Assembly (NCBI GenBank): GCA_009667805.1
Contig: CM019063.1
Coordinates: forward strand, 411,470,626-411,534,625
Reading direction: 5' to 3'
Source of the DNA: Leptobrachium leishanense
Lineage: Eukaryota > Chordata > Amphibia > Anura > Megophryidae
DNA: 64,000 bases
This document shows positions 34,942 through 46,476 of this stretch, in pieces; position 1 is the first letter of the stretch, and the number at the start of each line of letters is the position of its first letter. The translations under genes were made by a program, and so were the position numbers. The notes under the pieces were generated by a model, which had not been told where the DNA came from, made no database searches, and worked only from the letters and a program-made list of their open reading frames with translations.

Positions 34942-36153
34942 TATATTGCCAAAAGTATTCGCTCAGCTGCCTTGACTCGTATATGAACTTAAGTGACATC
35001 CCATTCCTAATCCATAGGGTTCAATATGATGTCGGTCCACCCTTTGCAGCTATAACAGCTTCAACTCTTCTGGGAAGGCTGTCCACAAGGTTTAGGGGTG
35101 TGTTTATGGGAATTTTTGACCATTCTTCCAGAAGCGCATTTGTGAGGTCACACACTGATGTTGGACAAGAAGGCCTGTCTCTCAGTCTCTGCTCCAATTC
35201 ATCCCAAAGGTGTTCTATTGGGTTGAGGTCAGGACTCTGTGCAGGCCAGTCAAGTTCATCCACACCAGACTCTTTCATCCATGTCTTTATGGACCTTGCT
35301 TTGTGCACTGATGCACAGTCATGTTTGAAGAGGAAGGGGCCAGCTCCAAACTGTTCCCACAAAGTATGCTGAAGCATTCAGAGTTCCTTTCACTGGAACT
35401 AAGGGGCCAAGCCCAGCTCCTGAAAAACAACCCCACACCATAACCCCCTCTCCACCAAACGTTACACTTGGCACAATGCAGTCAGACAAGTACCGTTCTC
35501 CTGGCAACCGCCAAACCCAGACTCGTCCATCAGATCACCAGATGGAGAAGCGCGATTCGTCACTCCAGAGAACGCATCTCCACTGCGCTAGAGTCCAGTG
35601 TTGCGTGCTTTACACCACTGCATCCGATGCTTTGCATTGCACTTGGTGATGTATGGCTTGGATGCAGCTGCTCGGCCATGGAAACCCATTCCATGAAGCT
35701 CTCTGTGCACTGTTCTTGAGCTAATCTGAAGGCCACATGAAGTTTGGAGGTCTGTAGCGATTGGCTCTGCATAAAGTTGGCGACCTCTTCGTACTATGTG
35801 CCTCAGCATCCACTGACCCCGCTCCGTCAGTTTACGTGGCCTACCACATCGTGGCTGAGTTGCTGTCATTCCCAAACACTTCCATGTTCTTATGATACAG
35901 CTGACAGCTGACTGTGGAATATTTAGGAGCGAGGAAATTTCATGACTGGATTTGTTGCACAGGTGGCATCCTATCACAGTTCCACGCTGGAATTCAGTGA
36001 GCTCCTGAGAGCGACCCATTCTTTCACAAATGTTTGTAAAAACAGTCTGCCTGCCTAGGTGCTTGATTTTAAATACCTGTGGCAAAGGAAGCGATTGGAA
36101 CACCTGATTCTGATTATTTGGATGGGTGAGCGAATACTTTTGGCAATATAGTG
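34937..36153 (-). mobile_element. Tc1-like transposon 2, decayed
   Basis: The ends carry CACTATATTGCCAAAAGTAT (left) and its complement (right), with TA on both sides. The left end has CA where the mirror of the right end has TA, which makes its first base uncertain by two. The transposase is on the minus strand. The target is a TA microsatellite. Confidence 0.9.
35021..36019 (-). pseudogene. Tc1 transposase with frameshifts and a stop
   Basis: The start is best placed at 36019 (MGRSQELTEFQRG). The N-terminal helix-turn-helix region and the CGRPRKLTERGQ linker are readable to about 35588. A frameshift follows. The next frame holds WSDESRFSIW with the first catalytic Asp, then a TGA, then [14 protein letters not shown]. 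Another shift near 35370 leads to [19 protein letters not shown] and the C-terminus AAKGGPTSY. The expected QDNDPKH at the second Asp reads HDCASVHK here. At least two shifts and one stop make it inactive. Confidence 0.88.
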
Positions 36154-36207
36154 TATATATATATATATATACTCATTAAAGTTATGGTGGAGGGCAAAAT
36201 TGGAGAT

Positions 36208-36508
36208 TAAAAGCCTCCACATAGCAAATAAAAACGTTTATAATTGGAAAGCTTTTATACATCCCAGTAATTTAGAGAACTGCTTTACAGAGCTCATGTG
36301 CTAGATTCCCAACATGCAGCAAGGAACTCTGGGAAGGATATGCAAATGAGGTGGGAAATTGCGGACTTCATTTGCATGTCCTTCCCAAAGTTCCTTCCTG
36401 CACATGGGGAATGAAGCACATGAGATCTGTAAAGCAGTTCTCTGAATTGCCGGTATGTGTAAATGTCTTCCACAATGTAAGCTTGATTATTTGCTATGTG
36501 GAGGCTTT
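36208..36508. repeat. Foldback palindrome, arms of about 145 bp
   Basis: The left arm starts AAAAGCCTCCACATAGCAAA and the right arm ends with its complement TTTGCTATGTGGAGGCTTTT. Within the arms, GAGAACTGCTTTACAGA faces its complement. The centre is near 36355. A single arm of the same type recurs at 37795-37945. Confidence 0.88.
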
Positions 36509-36511
36509 TAA

Positions 36512-37576
36512 CCACTTCAATGCTGAGGACGCGCTCAGCGCGTCCTCAGCATTACCGCTGGTATGCGGAGGACGCACTGAGCGCGTCCTCCCATTGGGGT
36601 CAGCTGGCCCCCCCGGTGCGGGCTGACATCCTCGATGTCAGCCGCGCATCCGGGACCGCAGCCGCCGGAATTAGGTGTCATCGCGGCAGCGCGATGACAC
36701 CTAATTCAGGCGCCCTCCCCCGCATGTGCAGAGGAGGCGCCTGAAAGGGAGGGGGGGAGGTCCTTCGGACCTCTCTCCCTCCCGATCGGCGGCTCTGCGG
36801 GGTTAACCCAGGCATCATTTGGAAGGGCACAGCCTGCCCTTCCAAATGGTGCCTGGCATTAACCCCTGGGGAGCTGGATCGCGAATCGGCGCTGAAAAGC
36901 GCCGGTTCGCGATCCTTTCCCGGAGCTGGCCGACATCTTGGATGTCTGCCAAGCCTCCGGGAACTCCCCCTGAGGACTGGCGTCATCGTGCGTAGCACGA
37001 TGACGCCAGTCCTAGAGTTAACCCCTAACTGTGAAAAATTTTGTAAAAAAAAAAAAAACAATTAAAAAAAAAAATTATATAAAAAAAAATAAACACTTTT
37101 TTTTTATTTTTTTTGGTTTGTTAATGCAGCAATATTGTTCCCATTTCAATTATAATGTGAACAATGATGCTGCACTAACGATTTTTGTATGCGGTGCGTT
37201 TGTTAAAAATAGTGTAATTTTCCCCAAAAAAAAATGTAACGAGACCCCATCTCTAATTTTTTTAACAAGCGCACCCCATACAAAATATAACCGCAATTGC
37301 TCGCATGTTAAAATGTGAAAAAAAACACTTTACACGTTGTAAATTATTGAAAATACATATTTTATTGCATTTTTTGTTATAATATACAGACATGACATAA
37401 CGTATACATATAATAATGACATATTATGAATCTACCGAGTCTGACGGAAAGAACGATATATAATATGTCTGGGTCATATACTAAAATAAGCCTTCAAAAC
37501 ACGTTTAAACATGATGAGCAAAACCGGTAAAAATGACCTCAGCACAGGGGCGGGAAAAGCCTCAGCAGCGAAAGGG
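36512..37576. mobile_element. TTAA-flanked hairpin-chain element, copy 2, 1065 bp, inverted
   Basis: TTAA lies at 36508-36511 and 37577-37580. Its sequence is the reverse complement of the element at 31847-33077. It begins CCACTTCAATGCTGAGGACG and ends in the complement of CCCTTTCGCTGCTGAGG. The hairpins recur in reverse order. It lacks some parts of copy 1, such as the full TTAACCCC-type hairpin near 37015. Confidence 0.85.
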
Positions 37577-37617
37577 TTAATCTCACTTTTTCCCCTCCAC
37601 CATAACTTAAATGAGTA

Positions 37618-39895
37618 TTGGTTTGCCCTAGAGGTTAAGCATCAAATAACAACAAGTCACAGTCTATCTCCTGCTGATAAGGGCATAATAATACCTAACC
37701 TAACTGTCCAGGAGTGGTGTGGCTTCTTGCATTACCTGACCTTTGCTAAACAAAAAAAGTAAGCCTTGTGTTAAAATTGACCCTGGATGTAAAAAAGTGA
37801 GAAATTGCAGACTTTATTTGCATGTCCTTTCCAGAGTTTGTTTCCATATGGGGAATGTAGCACATGAGCTCTGTAAAGCAGTTCTATGAATTGCTGGGTT
37901 ATGTAAATGTCTTCCACAATTATAAACTTTAAAAGCAAAATCACTTAACACTAGGTTTTAGGAAATGATATTTTTTTTAGAAGGTTAAAATTAATGCTTC
38001 CTATACAAGGTACAGCAGATGCTAATTTACAGTAGGGACACACTATGCATGAAGCTCAAATGAAACATGCGCCAAAAGCGGAATATTTATTTATTTATTT
38101 ATAAAAGGATTTTACCAGGAAAGATACATTGAGATTTCTCTCGTTTTCCATTCCAGATGATACGATACCTTCTGGGACATCATGAGACATCTCCAGAAGT
38201 TATTTTATCGTCAACCTTGGAATAGGGCCCTATATTTATCACCAGGTAATATGTACCCAAAACATTGACTTGGAGACCTACAGTATATGGTTAATCAAGT
38301 CACATCCCTACACATGTACTCCCTACTTTTCTGTTTGCTGGTATGCAGCAATGCTCTAGATTGGAATACAAGGAAGCATGTGTCATCAATGCTCACGAGT
38401 TATATCTCTCAATAATGTAAAGTTCAAAGATTGGCATACTGAGTGTGTAATTACATGGTATATAAAGTTATAAAATAGAATTCTCTATAATAATGAGTCC
38501 ACTCATTTAGTTTTGTGTTTAATGCAAATGTTATGGATAATAATTAGAGAAACCTGGATTAAAAGACTGTCGCTTTTGTTTATCGATTATCGTGCAATAT
38601 ATTTGGAGATGTGAATAAAATAGCAAATAAGACTATTCATATGGCACCATTACGCATTGTGCTCGGAGTTGAGTAGCCTTTTATCTCTTTTTTCTGCAAA
38701 ATACAAAAGAGCTTTATACAAATATGAATACATGGTGTATACTCTATCCTAGATAGTTTGTGCATTCCACTAACCTTTTTTTTTTGCAGACAGATATGTA
38801 TCTAGGAGCTATTTTAGTGGTGCCAACAATCAGATAAGAAACCTACTGTCTGAAGTTAATGTTCCAAAGTTTTGCCAGTATTTGTTACTTAATGTAATTC
38901 ATACCTGTCAATAATTGCTGGAAAAAAATAAGATTATAGATAATTGGTACTTGTAAACCCTAAAGTCATTTCTAGAGAATAAAACAAAGGCTTAAAAAAT
39001 CTGGTCTACTTTTGGGGGGGGGCATGGGGGGGCTGTAGCTATAAAAATGACAAATGACTTTTGTAATACGCGAAGATTAGGCACAAGTAACAGTAAAGTT
39101 GGCTTTATTCGTTATAGACTCCTTGGCGATTATTCTCTGCACTTTAATGATGCAGACACTTTGAAGCCGTATCCAAGACTTTGTAAGATCCTATCTGTCT
39201 AAGAGGGCTTGCAGGAATGATGATAATAAAACACTGCAGCTGTGAACGCAGCCATGCTGGGTTTATGAGAGAGATTACACGGCCTAAAACCTTAATCGGC
39301 AAAGAATCTGGACTCATACCTGATCTGATGCAATGAATAAAGGATACCGTATAACCTGCGACTTCAGATCCTTTCAGCACCAAAGATTAAAATATAAAAG
39401 ATACATTAAGCAAACGCAGCAAAGAGCGTAAAAGCTGCTAATGAGACCTGTATTATGCTTAGATTATGAATTCCCTCTTTATGATGCAGCTATTAGCACT
39501 TCAAAAGAAAAATCACATCCGCACACCTGCAAAAAGTATTAAATAGTTATGGACTTGTAAAGTGCTAAACAAAAACATTACATAAGCATATACACTGGCC
39601 ATTAACAGAGTAATGGGTAGAACATATAATGTGCAGCACACCATGGATAGGTAAGATTTTAAAGAAAAGAAATTCTTATTGTTGACACATTCGAATAACT
39701 ACTTTGGAGAATGAAGCATGAAATATTGCTTTATATTATCGAGAAATGGATCAATCTGAACAATTATCAACACAGAGTTTAGTGATTATTATATTTGTTA
39801 TAACATCAATATGTCACAATGCACCACATGTGATCTATACGGTACAAACCCCCGTTCCCGATCTTCTTCTCTCACTGAAAAATCTCCTTCTTTCC
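37618..39895. other. No gene; a solo foldback arm and a LINE tail
   Basis: 37795-37945 matches the right arm of the foldback at 36208-36508, with AGCACATGAGCTCTGTAAAG. 38085-38150 is a LINE 3' tail. The rest is AT-rich without open frames of note. Confidence 0.55.
38085..38150 (-). repeat. LINE 3' tail, minus strand
   Basis: TTTATAAAAGGATTTTACCA and AGATTTCTCTCGTTTTC match the end of the LINE fragment at 56270-56873 in reverse, and also 45693-45760. A very short 5'-truncated copy. Confidence 0.75.
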
Positions 39896-39898
39896 TAA

Positions 39899-40234
39899 GG
39901 CAGGGTCAGACGAGCAATTTTAAGAGTGGACGGAACGTCCGTGATAGTGGACGTTCCTTCCACTCGATGCCCGTGTGGCCGCCTCGCTGAGCGCAGTTAA
40001 AGCGCTCAGCACTGCAAGGCTCGATCCTCCTATGGAGGATCGCGCTTTGCAGCCCCGTTGAACACGCGTCTAGCATTTTGATGGGGAGGCTTTGTGCATG
40101 GACGGTTGCTGTGCGTGCAATTTGTGCACACGCTACGGCGTGTGAACTGCCCCGTTGCGCAGTCACAATGCTGCGATGGACACCAGGAGGCACATCAGTA
40201 CGAGCACACCTGGTACTCTCATCTGACCCCGGCC
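39899..40234. mobile_element. Harbinger-like MITE, 336 bp
   Basis: The left end GGCAGGGTCAGACGAG and the complement of the right end, GGCCGGGGTCAGATGAG, form imperfect inverted ends. TAA lies on both sides (39896-39898, 40235-40237). A 3-bp TWA duplication and G-starting ends fit PIF/Harbinger. The interior has small palindromes, such as GGATCCTCCTATGGAGGATC-like sequence near 40025. Confidence 0.75.
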
Positions 40235-40497
40235 TAACTGTAAAATACAAACCTCTGATCTCTGAGTATTTTCACACTTTCCAGGTAATTATTATTCTTT
40301 AAACATAATAGAAGAACCACTTTGTATTATTTGTGTCCTATTATTGAGAAATAATTTGCAAATGATACATTTTACATATCTGTGCCCTTGTATGGAGGAT
40401 ATTATTATGGTAAGATGTCGCATTATAAATAATTTTTCTTATCTTTTAATATAGCAAAGCCAGTCATGTTTCAGGTGAACTTTTTAAACTAGAGCTA

Positions 40498-41722
40498 TGG
40501 GGGTTATCCACTAGGCGTTATCCAGTAAGCATTGCTAATAACGGGGGGAAAAACGCTGGTATTGCAGTGCTGACAAATGCCAGCGCTACCGAAACCTAAA
40601 CTTCACACTGTAAAAGGAGAAGCTATTTGTTTGTTTGTTTTTTCATTTTGAGAAAAGCCTGTGTTTGTTGGCACTGCAATACCAGAGATATTAGTGTAGC
40701 GCTCACTCCCGGAGGAGCCGCTGAATTTGAACCTCGGGTCAGTCTCCCCGCACTAGGGAATAAATATACTCCAGCACTGTCGTGGATTTTATAAATTATA
40801 TAGTTTACTGAATAAACTGGCATATAATGAGTAACACGGTATACGTATATATATTTACAGTACTTCGTAATGCGAGAAACGCGCAGCGGAAAAGGAATAC
40901 AGTAGTTCGTAATGCGAGAATCGAGCAGCGGAAAAGGGAAAAAAGTATTCTTAACCCCTTAGTGGTTGGAGTGTGAGTCCCGTACAGGTTATGTCCCAAG
41001 GAATGTATGTGTATGTGTGTATTGGTACCCGGGTACAATATTCAACTGGCCAGTGAATTATTTATGAGGTATCTTCGACTAGTCACGTCGGGGCCCTGTA
41101 GGTTTTGAACAAACTGCAGCGTGCTTTAGTATTTTACAGCGGCCTGGAAGGCCTCTCACCCATCCGCCAGATACTCTGTGCTCCGCTCGACCCAGGATGT
41201 CTCTCCGCTCGATTTTGACTGGGATTCTCTGTGTCACCAGATCCGCTGTCTTGCTTGTCTGTATCGGCCACAAGATGTCCAGCTCACCGCCTGCACTCCC
41301 TGTTAGATCGTCTGCAGTTCTCCTAACTCGGGGTCCTTCAGCTTACTCTGTATCAGCGTGGGTTACTAGCGGTGGATCAGTGGGTCTTCGTTTAATAAGA
41401 AGGGAAAAACCCGATCTCCAGCTCTACTAGGCCGCACCTGCGCTCTGGCCTGGTCGTGATCACTCTCTGCTACACTTGCGTCTTGCTCCTCTCACTCCTC
41501 TGCCGGCTCTTTCCACGAGGCTGCGGATGTCAGTGTCTCTCTCCCACCCACTTCCTGTTCCCACCCGCAAAGCATGCTGGAAAATGTAGTCCCAATGTCC
41601 AGTGTCTTACATTGCGCTTGTCTCCCTCTGGTGGCCAAAAACAAGTACTACAACGACAGGGAATTAAAACCAGCGCTACATTAGCAATGATGGCAGACAG
41701 CGCTGCTTAGTGGATAATCCCC
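40498..41722. mobile_element. TA-flanked MITE interrupted by a solo LTR
   Basis: The left end has GGGGGTTATCCACTA and the right end TAGTGGATAATCCCC. TA follows the right end and precedes the left. The MITE proper is about 240 bp; an LTR of 986 bp sits inside it. Confidence 0.6.
40695..41680. mobile_element. Solo LTR, 986 bp
   Basis: It starts TGTAGCGCT and ends AGCGCTACA, a perfect 9-bp inverted repeat with TG...CA ends. It is flanked by TTAG at 40691-40694 and 41681-41684. AATAAA lies near 40756. The length and 4-bp duplication would fit an endogenous-retrovirus-type LTR, but there is no coding remnant to prove the family. Confidence 0.8.
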
Positions 41723-41810
41723 TACGTATTACATGTCCTGTAATGGATATTTGTAATAGATGCTACTTGTATTCCAATTAATTCGGCTGATTTCAGATTT
41801 GCCAATTTGG

Positions 41811-42025
41811 GGCCCTATTACAATCTACACGCAAACGTTAACACTCATCTGTGTGAGCATTAACGTTTGCCACGGTATTTACCACATATTACAATCCAAA
41901 CGCAAACGGGTTTTTTAACCCATTTGCTCTTGGTACCTTGCGCTTTTCTGCGCGAGGTTACTGTACTTTGCGCTCCCTATACGTAACATGGGGAGCGCAA
42001 AGTGTTAATCAGCGCTGGATTACAA
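41811..42025. repeat. MITE fragment of a GGGCYCTATTACA-ended family
   Basis: It starts GGGGCCCTATTACAATCTA and holds inverted blocks CGCAAACGTTAACACTC and GAGCATTAACGTTTG. Related ends occur near 51720 (TGTAATAGAGCCC) and near 61160. It is cut on the right by hAT copy 3. Confidence 0.5.
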
Positions 42026-42672
42026 ACAGGGATGAGGTGTTCGGTTCGATCGGTTCGGAGTTCGATTCGAACTTTGGCAGTTCGAAAGTCCGCGAAATTC
42101 GAACTTTTTGGGGTGTTCGCCAAAAGTTTGAAAAAAAAATTAAATTTGTTTTTTTAAAAAAAATGCTTAAAAAATCCTAAAAAATCTAAAAATAAAGAGA
42201 CTCTTTACTGCAGAATATTATAAGCAATGGTTTAGTAGATATTGAATTAAAACGGTAATATTTTTAACATTGAAGCCTATGGGATAAAACATTCTTGTTG
42301 CTAAAACATCAGGCAGACGAGGCACTCTAAATCAGGCACTGTAGAGGGCAGCCCGCCGGAGCCTCCCTCCCAAGGACCCATTGAGGAGCATGCGGCCGCA
42401 AGTTTTCAGAGCTACGACTGTGTGGGCTGGCCAGCCAGGTGCATGTGGCAGAGTGGTGGCACAAGGACTCCAGGGAGGGAGCCACGGCAGACCCCCATTC
42501 CCCACACAACCAGGATCCAGGGAGCCCCCACTGACCACCAGGCTAAGGTAAGGCGACACATTTTTTTAAAAAAAAAAATCTGAGGACATTTTTAAATGTC
42601 CCCAGCAACATAAAATAAAACTCTTTTTTTTCTTTCTAATACTCACCTGATTCCTGGATCCACAAACTGTAG

Positions 42673-43054
42673 AGGTGCTGCCCGGCAGTGTGCGGAATCA
42701 TATGCTGCATTAATTATACTGTAAGGCTGGGTACACACCTGCGTTTTTTTTCGCGCGCAATACATGCGTTTTTTTAATGCGCGTATCGCGCAAACGTAAA
42801 GAACATGCGAACGCGCATTGCAGTGCGTTCACGGCCATAGACTGCAGAGTGAACGCACTGCAATACGCCCCAAAGAAGCTCCTGTACTTCTTTGGGCGTA
42901 GGACGTTTTACAGCGCGTTCCTGCGCGCTGTAAAACGCCCAGGTATGAACAGGTCCCATAGCAAATAATGGGATTTCCCTGTTTATGCATTTTACAGCGT
43001 GCAGGAACTTAAGGTGCTGCCCGGCAGTGTGAGGATTCATATGCTGCATTAATT
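42673..43054. repeat. Palindromic insert between 43-bp direct repeats
   Basis: 42673-42715 and 43012-43054 are near-identical (AGGTGCTGCCCGGCAGTGTG and CATATGCTGCATTAATT). Between them are hairpins such as TGCAGTGCGTTCAC with its complement, and TTTTACAGCGCG with CGCGCTGTAAAA. The direct repeats are too long for a normal transposon target duplication. Confidence 0.75.
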
Positions 43055-43629
43055 CTTCTTCTTACAAATTTGGTTACTTAACCCGTTTTGGTTTGGATTG
43101 TAATATTGTGACATCCAGAGCCCCGGGTGGCGATCGGGGGGGGGCCCTGGACGCATGGTGCCGCCAGCTGGCTGAATGCCAGGAGCTCCGGCGGCACCCG
43201 GCGCAGCTGTGAGCAGGGTCGGTGCAAACTTTTTTGTCTACGCAGGCGTAGGTGCGTTTTGGTGCCCTCCCAATCCATGCCAATTGGGAGTGTTTTGGTG
43301 CTTTGCCAGTCTACGCAGTGCGTGGTGCCCCTCCTTTGGCACTAGAGAGGCACCAGGCACAAGCCTAGATTGGCAATGCGGCACCAGAAGGGGCAACAGG
43401 CACAGCAAATATTGGCACTGCAATCTATGTTGCGTCTGATGCCCCTTCTGTGCCACAGTGCCAATCTGCACCTGGTAGTGCCCTCTGGTCCTGCTGTGTC
43501 AATATACCCATATAAATCATACTGCCACTGCCAGTGTTTCCCTGCTACCTACCACTCTCACTCTGTGGCTGTGGTCCACCGACCGACTCCAGGTCTACAG
43601 CAGCAGATTGGCAGCAGGGTCCTCGCCCT
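43055..43629. other. No recognisable gene
   Basis: GC-rich sequence inside hAT copy 3. Open frames overlap on both strands and show no protein-like conservation. Confidence 0.4.
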
Positions 43630-44376
43630 CTAATTCATTTCACCCCCCTTAAATTATTCACCCCCCCTTAATTAATTTATCTCCCATTTAATTCATTTTA
43701 CCCCGTCAATTCATTCGCCCCCATTAATTCATTCTCAATTCATTTCACTCCCCATTAATTCATTCACCCCTTAAGTCTCCCCCTTAATTCACTCACCCTC
43801 AATTCATTCTCCCCCATTAATTCATTCTCCCCCATTCATGTCACTCCCCCTTAAATTAATTTCATACCCCCTGGACACGCACACTTACTCACCCCCCCAT
43901 GCTCTCACTCACCCCCATGCTCTCACTCACCCCCCATGCTCTCACTCACCCCATGCTCTCACTCACCCCACCATGCTCACTCACCCCCCATGCTCTCACT
44001 CACCCCCATGCTCTCACTCACCCCCCATGCTCTCACTCACACACACGCACCCCATGCGCACACAGACTCACACGCACCCCCATGCTCACACAGACACACA
44101 CGCACCCCCATACTCACAGACACACATGCACCCCCATGCTCACTCACCCCCTGCTCACACTCACCCCCATGCTCACACAGACAACCCCCATGCTCACAGA
44201 CTCACACTCACCCCATGCTCACACCCCCCCATGCTCACACACCCCCTGCTCACACTCACCCCACATGCTCACAGTCACCCCACATGCTCTCACTCACCCC
44301 CTGCTCACACTCACCCCCTGCTTACACTCACCCCCATGCTCACACAGACACACACTCACCCCCTGCTCACACTCAG
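43630..44376 (+). repeat. C-rich low-complexity and minisatellite tract
   Basis: 43630-43870 alternates AATTCATT with runs of C. 43871-44376 repeats CTCACTCACCCCCATG and CTCACACAGACACACACGC in variable order. Long open frames on the plus strand across it encode only Ser/Thr/Pro/His-rich low-complexity peptides. Confidence 0.9.
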
Positions 44377-44974
44377 GTTACAATCTCTGTCTCCTTGGTC
44401 CAGGATGGTCTCTCTACTCCCCTGCACGTGCTGGACACTTCCAGCACATGAGCAGGGGAGGCTCTGCTTGCTGCTGTGAGGAGGAAGGGGGTGGATGGGC
44501 GGGGCCAGCATGTTCCTGTGAGCTACTGGTCTGGCAGCTTCATCTCCCTCCTCCTCTGCACACCCCCAGGGCCTTTACTTCCGGTGCAGCATGTGGGAGT
44601 GGGATCCCACACGCTGCCGAGTACATGGGAGACCCTGCGCCTGATGCTTGCAAGGCCTCCGCTAGCTGGGTGGTCCCGATTTTTCCGCCCCTCGAAGTGG
44701 CAGAAAGCCAGGAAAACTAAGGTGGCCGCCTGTGCTGCCTTACACTAGCGCCGGCCCTGGCTGTGAGTGATCAGGGGGCAGGGCGCGGCGTGATGACACA
44801 GAGCCGCCAGGACTGGTGTGCGCCAATTCTCACCATATACAGTAGCGCAGTAGTAGTGCTGAAACGTTGTTGAGCTGGTTTTGTTATAACAGCTACTCTC
44901 GCTCTGTGCCCCTGTCTGGTATATTCCGCTGCTTGTTACTGCTGGTGCGCTTCCATCCTGCCATACACTATAGC
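44377..44974. other. No recognisable gene
   Basis: GC-rich sequence between the minisatellite and the hAT 3' part. 44730-44770 contains CTAGCGCCGGCCCTGG, which may be the edge of another element. Confidence 0.35.
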
Positions 44975-45692
44975 GCAGTAATATTTGGGTGCACTGCCAC
45001 TGACGCCTATACCAGATTCATATCATTTTAATATTGGACCGCAGGGTCCAACCCTGCACTCTTCCACAATACCTCAGAGGGGTTAAGGTGTGACGGCACT
45101 GTTGCCAACACTAAAGGCCCAATTTTAAAGCACCTATTGTTACTTTCATCCAAAACCTGCATAAGTTTCACCATAATTTTGCCAAAAAAAATCACTAAAC
45201 TTGTTCTGCACATACTAAAATGTCGTTTCATACAGGCTGCCGCCCCAAGCAGTTATTTATGAATAGATTAAAGGAAAACCGTTTACCGTCATTTGAAACG
45301 TCATTGTTTGGTTTTTAAATGTTTCTATACATCCTAGAAATCCGCCACTTCACGGGCAGGTTATGGGGACCTCCTAGGCACGATATTTGAAGGAATTTTT
45401 TGTTTTTATTCTTAACCTTTATTTCATGGAAAACTCACTGTTCCTTTAAAAAAATTTTTTTTTTACTTTTTGTCCTTGTTTCCTGTCTCCCAGGGCACTA
45501 CCCGGACCCCCATACACCTTTTATGGCAAATATCTAGCATATGTGCCCTCTTGGAGGGCACTCTAAAAATCGAACTTTCGAGTCCCATTGACTTGCATTG
45601 AGTTCGGTTTGTGTTCGCGTTCGAACTCGAACTTTTGAAATTGTTCGAGTTCGAATGCGAACCGAACACGGGGGTGTTTGGCTCATCCCTAA

Positions 45693-45890
45693 TTTATTTA
45701 TTTTATTTATAAAAGGATTTTACCAGGAAGGATACATTGAGATTTCTCTCGTTTTCAAGTATGTCCTGGGTTCGAGAACATTGATTGGTTACAGAAATAC
45801 AAAATAGTAAAATGCAAGAAATTAACACAAGACCAAATATACAGATTAACAGAAAAATAAATATGGAGGAAATAAATTACAAAGTCCTAA
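45693..45890 (-). repeat. LINE 3' end fragment, minus strand
   Basis: TTTATAAAAGGATTTTACCA, then AGATTTCTCTCGTTTTCAAG and TATGTCCTGGGTTCGAGAAC, match in reverse the 3' end of the LINE at 56270-56873. It is inserted directly after the hAT right end, and the young Gypsy follows. Confidence 0.75.
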
Positions 45891-45896
45891 CGCTGA

Positions 45897-46476
45897 TGTC
45901 AGGAATGTCTTCAGGAAGGGTGGAGACCTCAGGATGCAGGAACTGATTGGTTAGATGTAGGTAGATAGTCTGGAGCGGCAATATAGTCTGAGGGCAGGCA
46001 GCTTCGGTGCATAAACGAGGAGACAGGCAAAAAGGTTCGGTACACGTGGATTCTATCAGAAGGTATTGGAGTAAGGTATATGTTAGCAAGGGGTAGGGAA
46101 CTCTATACCAGAGCGTTTGTGCTTAGTGAGAGCTGGGTTTAAATAGTGTTGGGATATGGCTCCACCCCTACTCCCATTGAGCTGACCGATGATGTCATCA
46201 CTGAGTGCCAGGAAGAGACAGGAGGTAAAAGGGGGTGTGGGGCGGCGTGCTCGCCCTTAGAGATGCAGGAAGCATGGTAGACAGAGGGAGTATGCTGGTG
46301 TTCGGCTCCGTGTGTCAGGCTGTAGATGCCCTGCGCTTCCCGCGGGTCCCGAGGGGAGAAGCCCCCTTCGCTGAAGGGAGTGCAGCATTGTATGGTGCCG
46401 CGACCCACACGTCCATGGCGCTGCTGTACGCCGTCGTGGCGTGGAGGTGAGTGGCCTCTAGGTCGGATACCTGACA
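45897..46476 (-). repeat. 3' LTR of the Gypsy element
   Basis: 580 bp. On the minus strand it starts TGTCAGGTATCC and ends ATTCCTGACA. Differences from the other LTR that I see: A/G in GCAGGAAC(T/C)GATT, G/T in AGAAG(G/T)TATT and G/T in GTGG(G/T)GCGG. Confidence 0.97.

Larger units (their letters stand above)
36172..37615. mobile_element. TA-flanked MITE holding a foldback and a TTAA element
   Basis: The left end CTCATTAAAGTTATGGTGGA faces the complement of the right end, CTCATTTAAGTTATGGTGGA. TA flanks at 36170-36171 and 37616-37617 point to the Tc1/mariner superfamily. Inside are a foldback core (36208-36508) and a TTAA-flanked hairpin-chain element (36512-37576). Without that insertion the MITE would be about 0.37 kb. 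Confidence 0.8.
42026..45692 (+). mobile_element. hAT copy 3, no transposase, filled with unrelated DNA
   Basis: The left end CAGGGATGAGG leads into a CGAAC/TTCG-rich block. The right end GGCTCATCCCTA at about 45681-45692 is preceded by the same CGAAC-rich block as in copy 1. The 3' part (44975-45680) is clearly homologous to copies 1 and 2, with one 145-bp unit. The middle (42300-44950) has no transposase; it carries a palindromic insert, a C-rich microsatellite region and unknown DNA. I find no 8-bp duplication, so the two ends could come from separate insertions. Confidence 0.6.

Noticed and set aside
43838..44748. Overlapping Ser/Thr/Pro/His-rich frames of up to 273 codons
   Set aside because: Translation of a C-rich tandem tract. 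All three frames are open for composition reasons, and no domain is visible.
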